From Sphaerochaeta sp032144095 (GTDB lineage: Bacteria > Spirochaetota > Spirochaetia > Sphaerochaetales > Sphaerochaetaceae): a stretch of 64,000 bases of DNA. A program made the translations under genes and the position numbers. Shown piece after piece: positions 35,698 through 44,863 of the stretch (position 1 is the stretch's first letter; each line of letters opens with the position of its first letter). The stretch covers positions 1-64,000 of the forward strand of contig NZ_JAVSNJ010000005.1 of the NCBI RefSeq assembly GCF_032144095.1, written 5' to 3'. The notes under the pieces were generated by a model. That model was not told the origin of the DNA and ran no database searches. It worked only from the letters and a program-made list of their open reading frames with translations.

Positions 35698-36520
35698 GAG
35701 TCTTGCCAAGAAGATTCCCTACTGGGCACTGCTTGTGGCCCTCACCATCCTGTTTGTCTATCCTTTCTGGTGGATGCTGGTCAACTCACTCAATACGAGT
35801 GCCGAAATCTTTGGGCCTCCCAAGTTGCTGCCAAAAAGCTGGGCATTCGTGAACTACCACGACATCTTTACCGTCCAGCCTTTCGCCCGCCATTACGCCA
35901 ACACCATGTTGGTTGCCCTCGTCGGGACCCTGGGCAATGTGTTTGTCTCTGCCATGGCAGGGTACTCGTTTGCCCGCATGCGCTTCCCCGGCCGCAATGC
36001 AGCCTTCCTGCTCTTGCTCACCGCCCTGATGATGCCCATTGAGGTTACCATCATCCCCCTGTTCTTCCAGATGCGCACATTCGGGGCCCTCGACACCCTG
36101 ACGCCGCTGATGCTGCTGCCCATCTTCGGCAGCCAAGGGGCCTTCTCGGCCTTCATGTTGAGGCAGTTCTATGTGACCGTCCCCAATGAGCTTGAGGAGG
36201 CAGCCCGTATCGATGGGCTGAATCCCTTCTCCATCTTCACCAAGATCATGCTGCCGATAGCAGTTCCCGTTCTCAGCTCGGTTGGCATCCTTGCGTTCAT
36301 AGCGATCTGGAACACCTATCTCGAGCCCTTGGTTTTCCTCAGGAGCATCGAGAACTATACGCTTCCCCTGTCGCTCACCAATTTCAATGACACCTATGGC
36401 CTTCCCCAGTGGAATCTCCAGCTAGCGGCAACCACGCTCTCGATTTTCCCCATCATGGTTGTCTATCTCTTCTTCCAACAGAAGGTCTCCAATGCTATGG
36501 TAAACTCTGGTCTGAAGTAA
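35687..36520 (+). CDS. Sugar ABC transporter permease (MalG-like)
   Basis: This 277-residue permease has the hallmark VYPFWWMLVNSLNTSAEIF near the N-terminus. The EAA loop is EEAARIDGLNPFSIFTKIML (about 185-204), and the C-terminus is FFQQKVSNAMVNSGLK. It overlaps its partner by 11 bases and is followed by an FAD-dependent enzyme in the same direction, which suggests that the imported compound is oxidised inside the cell. Confidence 0.92.
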   Translation: MNHKSLAKKIPYWALLVALTILFVYPFWWMLVNSLNTSAEIFGPPKLLPKSWAFVNYHDIFTVQPFARHYANTMLVALVGTLGNVFVSAMAGYSFARMRFPGRNAAFLLLLTALMMPIEVTIIPLFFQMRTFGALDTLTPLMLLPIFGSQGAFSAFMLRQFYVTVPNELEEAARIDGLNPFSIFTKIMLPIAVPVLSSVGILAFIAIWNTYLEPLVFLRSIENYTLPLSLTNFNDTYGLPQWNLQLAATTLSIFPIMVVYLFFQQKVSNAMVNSGLK

Positions 36521-36563
36521 AGCTTCAAGTAACTCTATGACGTTCGTATCCAAGGAGTGTGTA

Positions 36564-37925
36564 ATGGATATATATGCTGATACATCTTTTGACCTCATCG
36601 TCGTCGGTGGTGGTATGGCCGGAAGCATGGCCGCCATCGCGGCAGGTCGGTTGGGCCTGAAGGTATTGCTGCTTGATGAGGAGGGCTACCTTGGAGGGAC
36701 CCTGACAGCCTGCGGCACCGGCCCCATGATGACCTTCCATGCAGGTGAAAAGCAGGTTGTGAGGGGCTTGGGGGATGAGATGATCCAACGTCTTGTCGCC
36801 AAAGGCCTCTCGGTGGGGCATATCCCCGATTCAACAGGGTATACCTATACGGTCACCCCCTTTGATGCAGAGGGGATGAAGCACGAGCTGGAGCTCATGT
36901 GCATTGAGGCAGGGGTTACCCTGCTTTTCCATACAAGCTTTGTGAAGGCCACCCTCCGTGACGGCCTCCTATCCAGCATAGAGTGCTTGTGTGCAGGCAA
37001 CCTCTTTACCCTCTCGGCCCCTTTCTTCATCGATGCCTCCGGGGACTCCGACCTCATCGCGATGGCCGGAATCCCGTATGAGCAGGGGCGTGAAAGTGAT
37101 GGGAGGGACCAGCCGATGACGATGAACTTCAAGCTGGTCGGGGTGGACATCCAGGTTATCAGGAACCTGATGGATACCGACATCGAGCTGTTCCCCTTCC
37201 TTGCGCCCAAGGCAGGGTTGCAGCACAGCGCCTCCCGGCTCTCCTTCTCCGGTTTCCAGGAGATCATGATGGAGGGGGTGAAGAAGGGTGAAATAACCTT
37301 CGACCGGGACATTGTGCTCTGCTTTGAGACCAACGCCAAGAATGAGGTCATTGTGAACATGACCCGCATCAATGGGAAGAATCCTGTTGACCCCATCGCC
37401 CTGACCGGGGCAGAGCTGGAGGGCAGGCGCCAGGTTTGGGAGCTCTATAGCTTTCTCAAGACCCATATCCCAGGCTTCGAGAATGCCCGGTTGACCTATA
37501 GCGGACCGCGGATAGGCATCCGCAGTTCCCGAAGGCTCAAGGGTGCCTATCGGGTGACGGTCAAGGACCTGTTCGCCCAGACCATCTTTGAAGATGCAAT
37601 TTCGGCCTGTGGCTATCCCATCGACGTCCACTCCCCCGATGGAGAGGCTACGGATACCCAGTTTTTCCCCTATGGAGCCTTCTATACCATACCGCTACGA
37701 AGCCTGCTCAATACCCAGGTACCCAATGTGATGGCTGCAGGAAGGAACACCAGCAGCGAGTTTGAAGCCCATGCTAGCCTGAGGGTCAGCCCCTCTTGCT
37801 CGGCGATAGGGCAGGGTGCAGGCACTGCTGTCGCCATCGCCGTAAAGACTGGGAAAGATCTGTTCTCGATCGATATTCCCTTGCTGCAGAGGACCTTGCG
37901 AGAAAATGGAGCGTTCATCGGATGA
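36564..37925 (+). CDS. FAD-dependent oxidoreductase
   Basis: This 453-residue flavoenzyme has the N-terminal dinucleotide-binding motif LIVVGGGMAGSMAAIAAGRL (residues 11-30), LLLDEEGYLGGTLTACGTGP, and a C-terminal NVMAAGRNTSSEFEAHASLR with GQGAGTAVAIA, as in the FAD_oxidored group common in sugar loci. The start is the ATG after AAGGAGTG. Its final bases overlap the regulator start (ATGA). The group usually oxidises or reduces modified sugars or inositol-like compounds. The actual substrate is unknown here. Cytoplasmic location is likely because no signal peptide is present. Confidence 0.85.
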   Translation: MDIYADTSFDLIVVGGGMAGSMAAIAAGRLGLKVLLLDEEGYLGGTLTACGTGPMMTFHAGEKQVVRGLGDEMIQRLVAKGLSVGHIPDSTGYTYTVTPFDAEGMKHELELMCIEAGVTLLFHTSFVKATLRDGLLSSIECLCAGNLFTLSAPFFIDASGDSDLIAMAGIPYEQGRESDGRDQPMTMNFKLVGVDIQVIRNLMDTDIELFPFLAPKAGLQHSASRLSFSGFQEIMMEGVKKGEITFDRDIVLCFETNAKNEVIVNMTRINGKNPVDPIALTGAELEGRRQVWELYSFLKTHIPGFENARLTYSGPRIGIRSSRRLKGAYRVTVKDLFAQTIFEDAISACGYPIDVHSPDGEATDTQFFPYGAFYTIPLRSLLNTQVPNVMAAGRNTSSEFEAHASLRVSPSCSAIGQGAGTAVAIAVKTGKDLFSIDIPLLQRTLRENGAFIG

Positions 37926-38926
37926 AGGATTTCAAACGGGTAACCCTGCAGGATGTGGCAAAGGCTGCTGAGGTCTCCTATGCCTCAGTTTCGGCTGTAC
38001 TCAACGGCAAGGACGGGCAGAGCATCCGGGTGGGGGCAAAGACCAAGGAGAAGATCCTCGAATGTGCCGCAAGGCTTGGCTATGTGCCGAACATGGTTGC
38101 AAGGAAGCTCAAGAGTGGGAACAACTCCCTGCTCGCCGTCTTTACCTATGAGCAGATGTTTCCGGTAGAGTCCCTGAACGAGTACTATCGGTTCTTCGTG
38201 GGTATCCAGGAGAGTGCCGAAAAGCATGGCTACGACATCCTCATCCTGAACAACCGCCCGACCGAGGAGAACTCCTCACGCATCGTGCTTGCCGATGGTG
38301 CTGTCATGATGGGTGTAAACAGGGATGACAAGGGCGTTGAGCGGTTGGTCAAGAACAATTTTCCCCTGGTGTTTGTCGGTAGGCGAGAGGTAGCCGGAGT
38401 CCAGACCCACTGGGTGACCTTCGACTACCGCACCGTCATTGCCGAGCTTGTTGCCCATTTGCGTCCTCTATGCAAGACTGGCTCTCTTATCTATGTCGAG
38501 GCCATGGAAGCAGAGCACGAGCCCAGGCGAGACAAGCGGACCTATCTGTTGGAGAGTGCCCAAAAGGCAGATTTGGATGTCATCATTGTGGAAGCCGACG
38601 GGAAGAACCATCTGGATGAACAGGCCTGGGCCCAGGTGCTGGAGCATCAGGTGGTGGTATTCGACCGCCTTTTCTTGCTCGATTCCTTTGAACGGCAGCT
38701 CAAGAAGAGGGGTCTGACCCTGGGTAGTGATGTCAGGGGTGCTGTGTTGGAGGATGACTGGCAGGGTAGCCACCAGAACTGGACCCGTTGGACAAACCAA
38801 CGTCTGGAACTGGGTTCGTTGGCTGTGGAGCACCTTTCGGCACTCCTTTCCGACGTTCCCCTGGAATCCTTGAAGAAGCTTACCCCCCTCTATCTGATCA
38901 TAGCGGAGAGTTCGGCCCTGCATTGA
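37922..38926 (+). CDS. LacI-family transcriptional regulator
   Basis: This 334-residue regulator has the HTH RVTLQDVAKAAEVSYASVSA (residues 6-25) and the hinge YVPNMVARKLKSGNNS, followed by the ligand-binding domain. The sensor is divergent in its last third. The ATG overlaps the stop of the FAD enzyme, so it is translated with that operon. It probably binds the palindrome at 33436 in the operon promoter, giving autoregulation. Confidence 0.9.
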   Translation: MKDFKRVTLQDVAKAAEVSYASVSAVLNGKDGQSIRVGAKTKEKILECAARLGYVPNMVARKLKSGNNSLLAVFTYEQMFPVESLNEYYRFFVGIQESAEKHGYDILILNNRPTEENSSRIVLADGAVMMGVNRDDKGVERLVKNNFPLVFVGRREVAGVQTHWVTFDYRTVIAELVAHLRPLCKTGSLIYVEAMEAEHEPRRDKRTYLLESAQKADLDVIIVEADGKNHLDEQAWAQVLEHQVVVFDRLFLLDSFERQLKKRGLTLGSDVRGAVLEDDWQGSHQNWTRWTNQRLELGSLAVEHLSALLSDVPLESLKKLTPLYLIIAESSALH

Positions 38927-38936
38927 GGACCTTTAG

Positions 38937-39761
38937 CTACTCTTTGATGCTTTCATCATCGAACAGGTTGGGGTTTTCTTTCAGGATAGGGATAAGGGCT
39001 TCATAGATGGCCTGGGCCTGATGGTAGAGGACCTTGGCATCGCCAATCGTCCCTTCCTTGATGATGCCCGCTTTTTTGAACTGCTCCTCCACCTTGGGAA
39101 ACTGGTTGGCAGGATGGCCGATGTGCCGTCTTGAAAGGACCTGGACGGTATTTCCCTCACCCAGGTTGCTGGTAAGCATATAGGGCTGTTCGCTCAGGCG
39201 ACCAGGGACATCGACCCACTCCTCCACACCATGCAAGAAGGTGTCGCGGTTCATGCCGACCCCTACCAGGAGGATGGTGGCATCACGGTCGAGCAACCTT
39301 CCCCACGCTGAGTCTCTGGCACACGGGGTGCCACAATGCTCGTCACCCGCAACAAAACTCTCGGCATCCTTGCCAAAGGCGACAACCGAATGGGTAGGGT
39401 GGCCGGAGCGGAAGCCGTTTTTCCTCTTTCTTGCCAGCTCAGGGACAATACCGGTACAGCAGGCAGAGTGTTCCCTGCTAAAGCTAGGTTGGCTTGCATC
39501 AACGGTAGCCCAGGTATGGGTAACGAAGACCATCAGGCCATCGCGCATATACTCGATAAAGGCATCAATGACGGTTTCTGCTCCGCCTTCGACTTCCCCT
39601 AGGCTATTGTAGGAAAAGTGGGCCAGAACTGTCCCCTTAGGGTCAATTCCCATCTTTTTCAGATCTTCTTGTAATGAGGTTTTCGTGTGCATTGCGCCAT
39701 GATGCCATAGGGGAGGGGAAGAATCAAGGATGGGCGGGATGATCCGTATTTCATCTTTCAA
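38937..39761 (-). CDS. AAC(3)-family N-acetyltransferase
   Basis: This 274-residue protein has the AAC(3)/YokD fold signatures: GTVLAHFSYNSLGEVEGGAE, MVFVTHTWATV, HPTHSVVAFG around residue 125, SAWGRLLDRDATILLVGVGM and the acidic EEWVDVPGR. The family acetylates amino groups with acetyl-CoA. A TTG at 39761 with AGGAGC is the best start. The alternative ATG at 39692 has no site. It lies divergently from nagA with 111 bases between, so a sugar-metabolism role (acetylating an amino sugar) is as likely as antibiotic resistance. Confidence 0.8.
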   Translation of the reverse strand: MKDEIRIIPPILDSSPPLWHHGAMHTKTSLQEDLKKMGIDPKGTVLAHFSYNSLGEVEGGAETVIDAFIEYMRDGLMVFVTHTWATVDASQPSFSREHSACCTGIVPELARKRKNGFRSGHPTHSVVAFGKDAESFVAGDEHCGTPCARDSAWGRLLDRDATILLVGVGMNRDTFLHGVEEWVDVPGRLSEQPYMLTSNLGEGNTVQVLSRRHIGHPANQFPKVEEQFKKAGIIKEGTIGDAKVLYHQAQAIYEALIPILKENPNLFDDESIKE

Positions 39762-39872
39762 AGAAAGCTCCTATCGTATTAAAAGAGCAGTTGTGATAGA
39801 TTGGTAGGTGGAATTGAAGGTGAGGAGTGTGAGACGCATGATACGCTATTTCTGGATGGAAACGACTACCAA

Positions 39873-41024
39873 ATGATCCACCATGAAGCCGACTACGCTA
39901 TAACCAATGCCCTTGTTGCTTCCCCAGATGGGTTGCTTTTTGATACCACCATAGTGGTCAGAGGTGGGGTTATCTCCTCCATTGGGCCGTATGATGCTTC
40001 CTTGCTGCAAGGCCTGGCTATCTTCGATGCCAAGGCCAACCTTGTGGGTCCTGGCCTGATCGACATGCACATCCATGGCTGTGGTGGGTTTGACCCTACA
40101 CAAGATGATGTTCAGGCTAGCCTGGAAGGGATGGCCTCCTTTCTTGCAGAGCGGGGCATAACAGCCTTCCAACTTGCCACGGTCATGGATATGGACGTGC
40201 TCAATGCTGTAAGGCAAGCCCTACAGGCAAGCCCCTTCCTTTCATCCCACCTGCTTGGGGTCTACACCGAAGGCCCCTTTATCGCACAGGAGAAACGGGG
40301 TGGAATCTTCCCCCATAGCATCAAAGCCTATGATAGGGCCTATCTTGATTCCATCCTTGCCCTTACCTATGCCAATTCCCCGCTTGTCTCGACAATGACC
40401 ATTGCCCCAGAGCTGGAGGGTAGTGAAGAACTTTCTGCTGTCTTGGAAGAGCATGGGGTGGTAGTTGCCTACGGCCATAGCAACGCCCTGCTTTCCCACC
40501 TTCAGGTGAAGCCCAAACACCATCTGACCCACCTCTTCAACGCCATGAGCCCCATCGACCACAAGAATCCTGGCTTGGCGACCCTGCCGTTTGTCAGGGC
40601 TTATAGCCATGCAACCTACGAGTTGGTCTGTGATGGCGTGCATGTCCACCCTTCTGTGGTGGACCTTACCCTCAACACCTTGGGGACCTCCCGGCTCTGC
40701 ATCGTCTCCGATGGCATGAACTTGGCTGGCCTGGGTGCATGTGAAGGCCTCTATGCGGGAAAGGCCATCTACTCCAATGGGAAGGCCTGCTATTTCAAGG
40801 AAAATGACCTCTTGATAGGCTCGGCAACTCTGATAGTGGAAACTGCCAGAAATCTCTACCATCAGGGCCTGCTCGATAAGCTCTCCTTTTTCAAGGTTAC
40901 CTCGGAGAACCCGGGGCGGGTGCTCACTCTCCCTGATAGGGGAAAGGTCCAGGTTGGCTATCGTGCAGACCTGGTGCTACTCTCGGAAACAATGGATGTA
41001 TTGGATGTATTTACGGCAGGGTAG
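39873..41024 (+). CDS. nagA: N-acetylglucosamine-6-phosphate deacetylase
   Basis: This 383-residue amidohydrolase removes acetate from N-acetylglucosamine 6-phosphate, giving glucosamine 6-phosphate. It has DMHIHGCGGFD (metal-binding HxH), GVYTEGPFI, YGHSNALLS, HLFNAMSPIDHK and SDGMNLAGLG (catalytic Asp). I chose the ATG at 39873. Twelve codons of another frame (39838-39876, preceded by GAGGAG) end in an overlapping ATGA at this start, so a coupled leader is possible. It precedes the N-acylglucosamine 2-epimerase, and the two form an amino-sugar unit. Confidence 0.9.
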   Translation: MIHHEADYAITNALVASPDGLLFDTTIVVRGGVISSIGPYDASLLQGLAIFDAKANLVGPGLIDMHIHGCGGFDPTQDDVQASLEGMASFLAERGITAFQLATVMDMDVLNAVRQALQASPFLSSHLLGVYTEGPFIAQEKRGGIFPHSIKAYDRAYLDSILALTYANSPLVSTMTIAPELEGSEELSAVLEEHGVVVAYGHSNALLSHLQVKPKHHLTHLFNAMSPIDHKNPGLATLPFVRAYSHATYELVCDGVHVHPSVVDLTLNTLGTSRLCIVSDGMNLAGLGACEGLYAGKAIYSNGKACYFKENDLLIGSATLIVETARNLYHQGLLDKLSFFKVTSENPGRVLTLPDRGKVQVGYRADLVLLSETMDVLDVFTAG

Positions 41025-41058
41025 GACCTACCCTGTCTGATCATAAGTGAGGTGTGGT

Positions 41059-42243
41059 ATGAAAAACAAGTTTTCGATTCTTGCCAACGAGTATCGCTTT
41101 ATGCTGCTGGACAATGTCCTGCCATTTTGGCTGAACCATGGCTTCGACCGTGAATATGGCGGGATGCTTACCGGTCTCGACCGTGATGGTTCCCTACTTG
41201 AGACTGACAAGTCCATCTGGTTCCAGGGTAGGGCCCTGTGGGTGTTCAGTGAAGCTGCCCGCCTCCATGGCAAGCAGGCCGAGTACCAGGAGGTCTGTTC
41301 TTCCTTGGTCTCCTTCATTGAACGGTTTGGCTTCGACCCTTCTGACGGGCGCATGTACTTCAGGGTAAGCAGGGAAGGCAAGCCTGTGGTAAAGCGAATC
41401 AGGTATGTGTTCAGCGAGACCTTTGCCATCATCGGCTTTGCTTCCTACAGCAGGGCCTTTGGCAAGAAGGAGTATGCAACCAAGGCATACAACCTCTTCC
41501 ATACGGTGCTTGATACCCTGGCTAATGATATCCTGGTACCCAAGTACGAACGAAAATCCCGAGGTTTCGGGCTTCCCATGATCCTGCTCAATACTGCCCA
41601 GGAGCTACGCGAGGCATGTCCTGAGCATGCCGAGGAACTGAATCGTTTCATCGATGGGTTGCTCAAGGAGATCGAGACCTATTTTGTCCGCCCTGAGCTG
41701 GAGATTGTGGTAGAGCAGTGTGCCGAGGATGGAGCCCTCGAGCTTGAGCACTTTGAAGGAAGGCTGCTCAATCCTGGCCACGCCATTGAAGGCGCCTGGT
41801 TCATCATGCGTGAGGCCAGGTATCGCAACAATGATGCCACCCTCATGCAGCTAGGAACCAAGATGCTCGACTGGATGTGGAAAGTGGGCTGGGACAAGGA
41901 GCATGGCGGCATCATCTATTTCCGTGATGCCCTAGGCAAGAGCGCTACCGAGTACTGGCATGACATGAAGTTCTGGTGGCCCCAGTGTGAGGCGACCATT
42001 GCAAACCTCATGGCCTACTCCCTGACAGGAGACCGGCACTATCTCGAACAGTTCAGCCAGGCCGACCAGTATGTGAAACGCCACTTTATCGACGGTGAGT
42101 TTGGCGAGTGGTATGGCTACCTCCATAAGGACAACTCCCTCTCCACCCCGTTGAAAGGCAACATGTACAAGGGGCCTTTCCACATCCCCAGGATGTACCT
42201 GGTCTGCAACAGCCTGTTCAGCGAGCTAGCGAAGGTAGAGTAG
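41059..42243 (+). CDS. N-acylglucosamine 2-epimerase family protein
   Basis: This 394-residue (alpha/alpha)6-barrel protein belongs to the renin-binding/N-acylglucosamine 2-epimerase group, which interconverts GlcNAc and ManNAc. Visible are FWLNHGFDREYGGMLTGLDRDG, KSIWFQGRALWVFSEAARLH and NPGHAIEGAWFIM near residue 240 (the His and Glu of the active site), and SATEYWHDMKFWWPQCEA. Related members act on mannose or cellobiose, so AGE activity is likely only by context with nagA. The ATG at 41059 follows GAGGTG. A terminator follows. Confidence 0.88.
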   Translation: MKNKFSILANEYRFMLLDNVLPFWLNHGFDREYGGMLTGLDRDGSLLETDKSIWFQGRALWVFSEAARLHGKQAEYQEVCSSLVSFIERFGFDPSDGRMYFRVSREGKPVVKRIRYVFSETFAIIGFASYSRAFGKKEYATKAYNLFHTVLDTLANDILVPKYERKSRGFGLPMILLNTAQELREACPEHAEELNRFIDGLLKEIETYFVRPELEIVVEQCAEDGALELEHFEGRLLNPGHAIEGAWFIMREARYRNNDATLMQLGTKMLDWMWKVGWDKEHGGIIYFRDALGKSATEYWHDMKFWWPQCEATIANLMAYSLTGDRHYLEQFSQADQYVKRHFIDGEFGEWYGYLHKDNSLSTPLKGNMYKGPFHIPRMYLVCNSLFSELAKVE

Positions 42244-42292
42244 TAGGCTTGGGATTGGCAAACAGAGAATTCACAACATTGAGAGAATGGTA

Positions 42293-42333
42293 GACAAGGC
42301 CCTAGGGGAAGTTCCCTTTGGGCCTTGTCGTCT
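42293..42333 (+). terminator. Terminator of the nagA-epimerase operon
   Basis: GACAAGGCCC pairs with GGGCCTTGTC, with an inner AGGGGAA/TTCCCTTT stem. Only a weak T-containing tail follows. Confidence 0.65.
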
Positions 42334-42386
42334 ATGTGCCGGCAGTATCAGAACCATGACTCAGGTGACGTTCCTCCCGAATTATA

Positions 42387-42438
42387 TTGACAGAACAGAA
42401 AAACCGTCATAGTCTTTGTATGTACACAGGTGTGTACA
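42387..42438 (+). promoter_or_regulatory. Promoter with overlapping palindrome for LacI gene
   Basis: TTGACA (42387-42392) and TAGTCT (42410-42415) are 17 bases apart. The perfect inverted repeat TGTACA-caggtg-TGTACA (42421-42438) covers the expected transcription start. This is a classical autoregulation layout for the regulator that follows. Confidence 0.7.
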
Positions 42439-42466
42439 CTCTAGTTTTTCTTTTGTTGGGAGCCCT

Positions 42467-43495
42467 ATGTCAGACAAAACGCTGAAAACCATAACAAGAG
42501 CCGACATAGCCCTGGAAGCAGGAGTCAGCGAGACGGTAGTCTCCTACGTCATCAACGGAAACCGGTATGTAAACAGCGAAAAACGGGAGCGGGTTGAGGC
42601 AGCCATTGCCAAACTCAAGTACAGGCCCAATGCGATGGCAAGGGCCCTGAAAGGGAAGAAATCCAACCACATCCTCTTCATAGCTGATGACATCCAGGGT
42701 GAATACTTTGGCAAGCTCATCAGCGAGATCGATGCCTTTGCCTACAACGAAGGGTATTTCATCACCCTCTGCGCAGACCACAACGACGAGGATTTTGTCG
42801 ACAGGATCTACTCAAGGTTCTTCGACGGAGTCGTCATAGGGTCGGCAAACTTCCCCCTCAGGCAGATCCAGCGTCTGGTCAACTCGGAGATCCCTGTAGT
42901 CCTGCTGGAAATCCGTGACTACTCCTCCATAACAGGGGTCTATGGACTTATCAACACTGGTTTGTACAGGGGGGCAAGGAACTGTGTGCGCTGCCTCCAT
43001 GAACGCGGCAGGCGCAACCTATTGTACCTGGATAGGATCAGCAAGGAAGGGCACAGGAGTGACAGGGATGACTGGCGTCTGAAGGGTTTCTTCGACCAGT
43101 GCCAGGAATATGGCCTGGATGTCTCCGAAACCAATGTCATCGCAGGCTGCAAAAGTGAGGAAGAGCTTATGCAAGCCATCACCCATCTGGTACAGGACAG
43201 GGGTTTTGTCCCTGACGGGATCTTCGGCCGAAACGACCATATGGCCCTGGTGGGGATGGAAGCGGTGAAGGCCCTTGGGTACAACGTACCCTCCGACATC
43301 TCGATCATCGGGTTTGACAACTCCCGTATGTGCAGGTTCACCACCCCCAGGCTCTCCTCCATGGAGATCCAACAAAAGGCCATCGGGGCCTTGGTCATGA
43401 AGATGATCATCTCCCTGATCGACAACAGGTCCTCCTTTTCCGCAAGGATAGAGGAGCACCTGGAAACCCAGTTGATTATGCGCTCAAGCGTATAG
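42467..43495 (+). CDS. LacI-family transcriptional regulator
   Basis: This 342-residue regulator has the HTH TITRADIALEAGVSETVVSY (residues 7-26), the hinge YRPNAMARALKGKKS and a PBP-like sensor with DISIIGFDNSRMCRF. It stands before a complete importer, a sulfatase and a terminator. Its own promoter overlaps a palindrome, which suggests it also regulates the importer operon that begins 21 bases downstream. The start is the ATG at 42467, which gives the usual family N-terminus. Confidence 0.9.
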   Translation: MSDKTLKTITRADIALEAGVSETVVSYVINGNRYVNSEKRERVEAAIAKLKYRPNAMARALKGKKSNHILFIADDIQGEYFGKLISEIDAFAYNEGYFITLCADHNDEDFVDRIYSRFFDGVVIGSANFPLRQIQRLVNSEIPVVLLEIRDYSSITGVYGLINTGLYRGARNCVRCLHERGRRNLLYLDRISKEGHRSDRDDWRLKGFFDQCQEYGLDVSETNVIAGCKSEEELMQAITHLVQDRGFVPDGIFGRNDHMALVGMEAVKALGYNVPSDISIIGFDNSRMCRFTTPRLSSMEIQQKAIGALVMKMIISLIDNRSSFSARIEEHLETQLIMRSSV

Positions 43496-43516
43496 AAGTA
43501 TAAAAGGAGACTGATC

Positions 43517-44803
43517 ATGAAAAAATTACTTGCAATGCTACTGGTAGTGCTGGTAACGACAAGCATCCTGTTTGCAGCAGGAGCAGCTGAAAAGACCGTC
43601 GCAACAGAGAAACCTGTCACCCTCAAGGTGGCAAACTATGCCCTGCTTGAGAGTGGGTACGAACAGTTCTGGAAAAACGTCAAGGTTGGCTTTGAAGCCC
43701 AGAACCCCAACATCACCATCGAGTGGGTTACCGCCCCCTATGGCGAGATTGTGAACCAGGTGGTGAACATGGCCGGCGGTGGTGACAAGGTCGATGTCAT
43801 CTTCGGCGAGATCGACTGGGTACCAGGCCTTGTCGACACAGGCCTTGCCGCCCCCATCAGGGATATCCTTCCCCCTGAATTCGTCAACGACTTCTATCCC
43901 GATGTACTCAAGTCCTTTGAGGTCAATGGACAGCCATACGGCATCCCCCTCTATGTATCACCCTATGTGCTCTACTACAACAAGGACCTCTTCAAACAGG
44001 CTGGCCTCGATCCCAACACGCCTCCCAAGACCTATACCGAGATGCTCAGCTATGCTGAAAAGCTCTCCAAGCTCAAGGATGCAAACGGCAACAAGGTCTA
44101 TGCCTTTGGCCAGACAACCGCCTCAGTACCCGTATCTGGAGCATCCCTGAACGCCATGGTCTTCAACTTCGGTGGCCAGGTTCTCGATGCACAGGGCAAG
44201 CTCTCCGTAGACAACCAGGGCTTCAAGGATGCCATTTCCATGGTGCAACTGCTCGACCAGAAGGGCTATAACCCCCAGAATGCAAAGCTCAAGGACCTCC
44301 GGAACCTCTTTGCCCTTGGGCAGCTGGCCATGTACTACGACCAGTCATGGGGTTTCAATGGCGTGAAGTCCATCAATGCCAAGGCAGTGGATTTCACAGC
44401 CTCTGCTGAACCTCTCAAAGGCGGCTCAGGCAGTGGCGAAAGCTTGCTGCAGGCCCACTGCTTTATCCTTATGGACAATGGCAAGGCTCGTACTGCAGCC
44501 CTCTCCAAGTTCGTCCAGTATGTCATCTCCACCGATGTGCTCAACGACTACCTGCGTGACCTCACCCCTGCATACCCAGCCAAGAACTCCATGGCTTCGA
44601 TGGAGAGCGTGGTCAACAATGGCATCCTCAAGGGTGCTTCTCCTGCAGCAGGTAGGGTTCGGGTGCAGACCTTCATCCCACAGATCTCTACCCTGAATCT
44701 GGAACTCTGCTCCCTTGCCCAGGCCGTGACAGTCGGCAAGCAGGATGTCTCTTCTGCAATCGAGAAGTTCAAGGCATCGGCTACAGTCAAGATCTCCCAG
44801 TAA
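43517..44803 (+). CDS. Carbohydrate ABC transporter substrate-binding protein
   Basis: This 428-residue binding protein has a signal peptide (LLAMLLVVLVTTSILFAAGA). The mature part has VTLKVANYALLESGYEQFW and the segments DVIFGEIDWVPGLVDTGLA and YVLYYNKDLFKQAGLDPNTP. It supplies the two permeases after a hairpin-containing gap, which fits the need for far more binding protein than permease. In this locus a sulfated or acidic sugar is the likely ligand. Confidence 0.9.
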   Translation: MKKLLAMLLVVLVTTSILFAAGAAEKTVATEKPVTLKVANYALLESGYEQFWKNVKVGFEAQNPNITIEWVTAPYGEIVNQVVNMAGGGDKVDVIFGEIDWVPGLVDTGLAAPIRDILPPEFVNDFYPDVLKSFEVNGQPYGIPLYVSPYVLYYNKDLFKQAGLDPNTPPKTYTEMLSYAEKLSKLKDANGNKVYAFGQTTASVPVSGASLNAMVFNFGGQVLDAQGKLSVDNQGFKDAISMVQLLDQKGYNPQNAKLKDLRNLFALGQLAMYYDQSWGFNGVKSINAKAVDFTASAEPLKGGSGSGESLLQAHCFILMDNGKARTAALSKFVQYVISTDVLNDYLRDLTPAYPAKNSMASMESVVNNGILKGASPAAGRVRVQTFIPQISTLNLELCSLAQAVTVGKQDVSSAIEKFKASATVKISQ

Positions 44804-44815
44804 TAGAGTTGTCTC

Positions 44816-44843
44816 AGGGGGCTGGTACTCTACCAGCCCCCCT
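44816..44843 (+). terminator. Intercistronic hairpin (attenuator or RNA-stabiliser)
   Basis: AGGGGGCTGGTA pairs with TACCAGCCCCCCT around a 3-base loop between the binding-protein and permease genes. With no T run, it may stabilise the upstream message rather than terminate. Confidence 0.6.
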
Positions 44844-44863
44844 TCACAAGGAGTCGCTGCCCT

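Noticed and set aside
38937..39761. Antibiotic-resistance gene reading of the AAC(3)-fold protein
   Set aside because: The fold alone does not show drug activity, and the genomic context is sugar metabolism.
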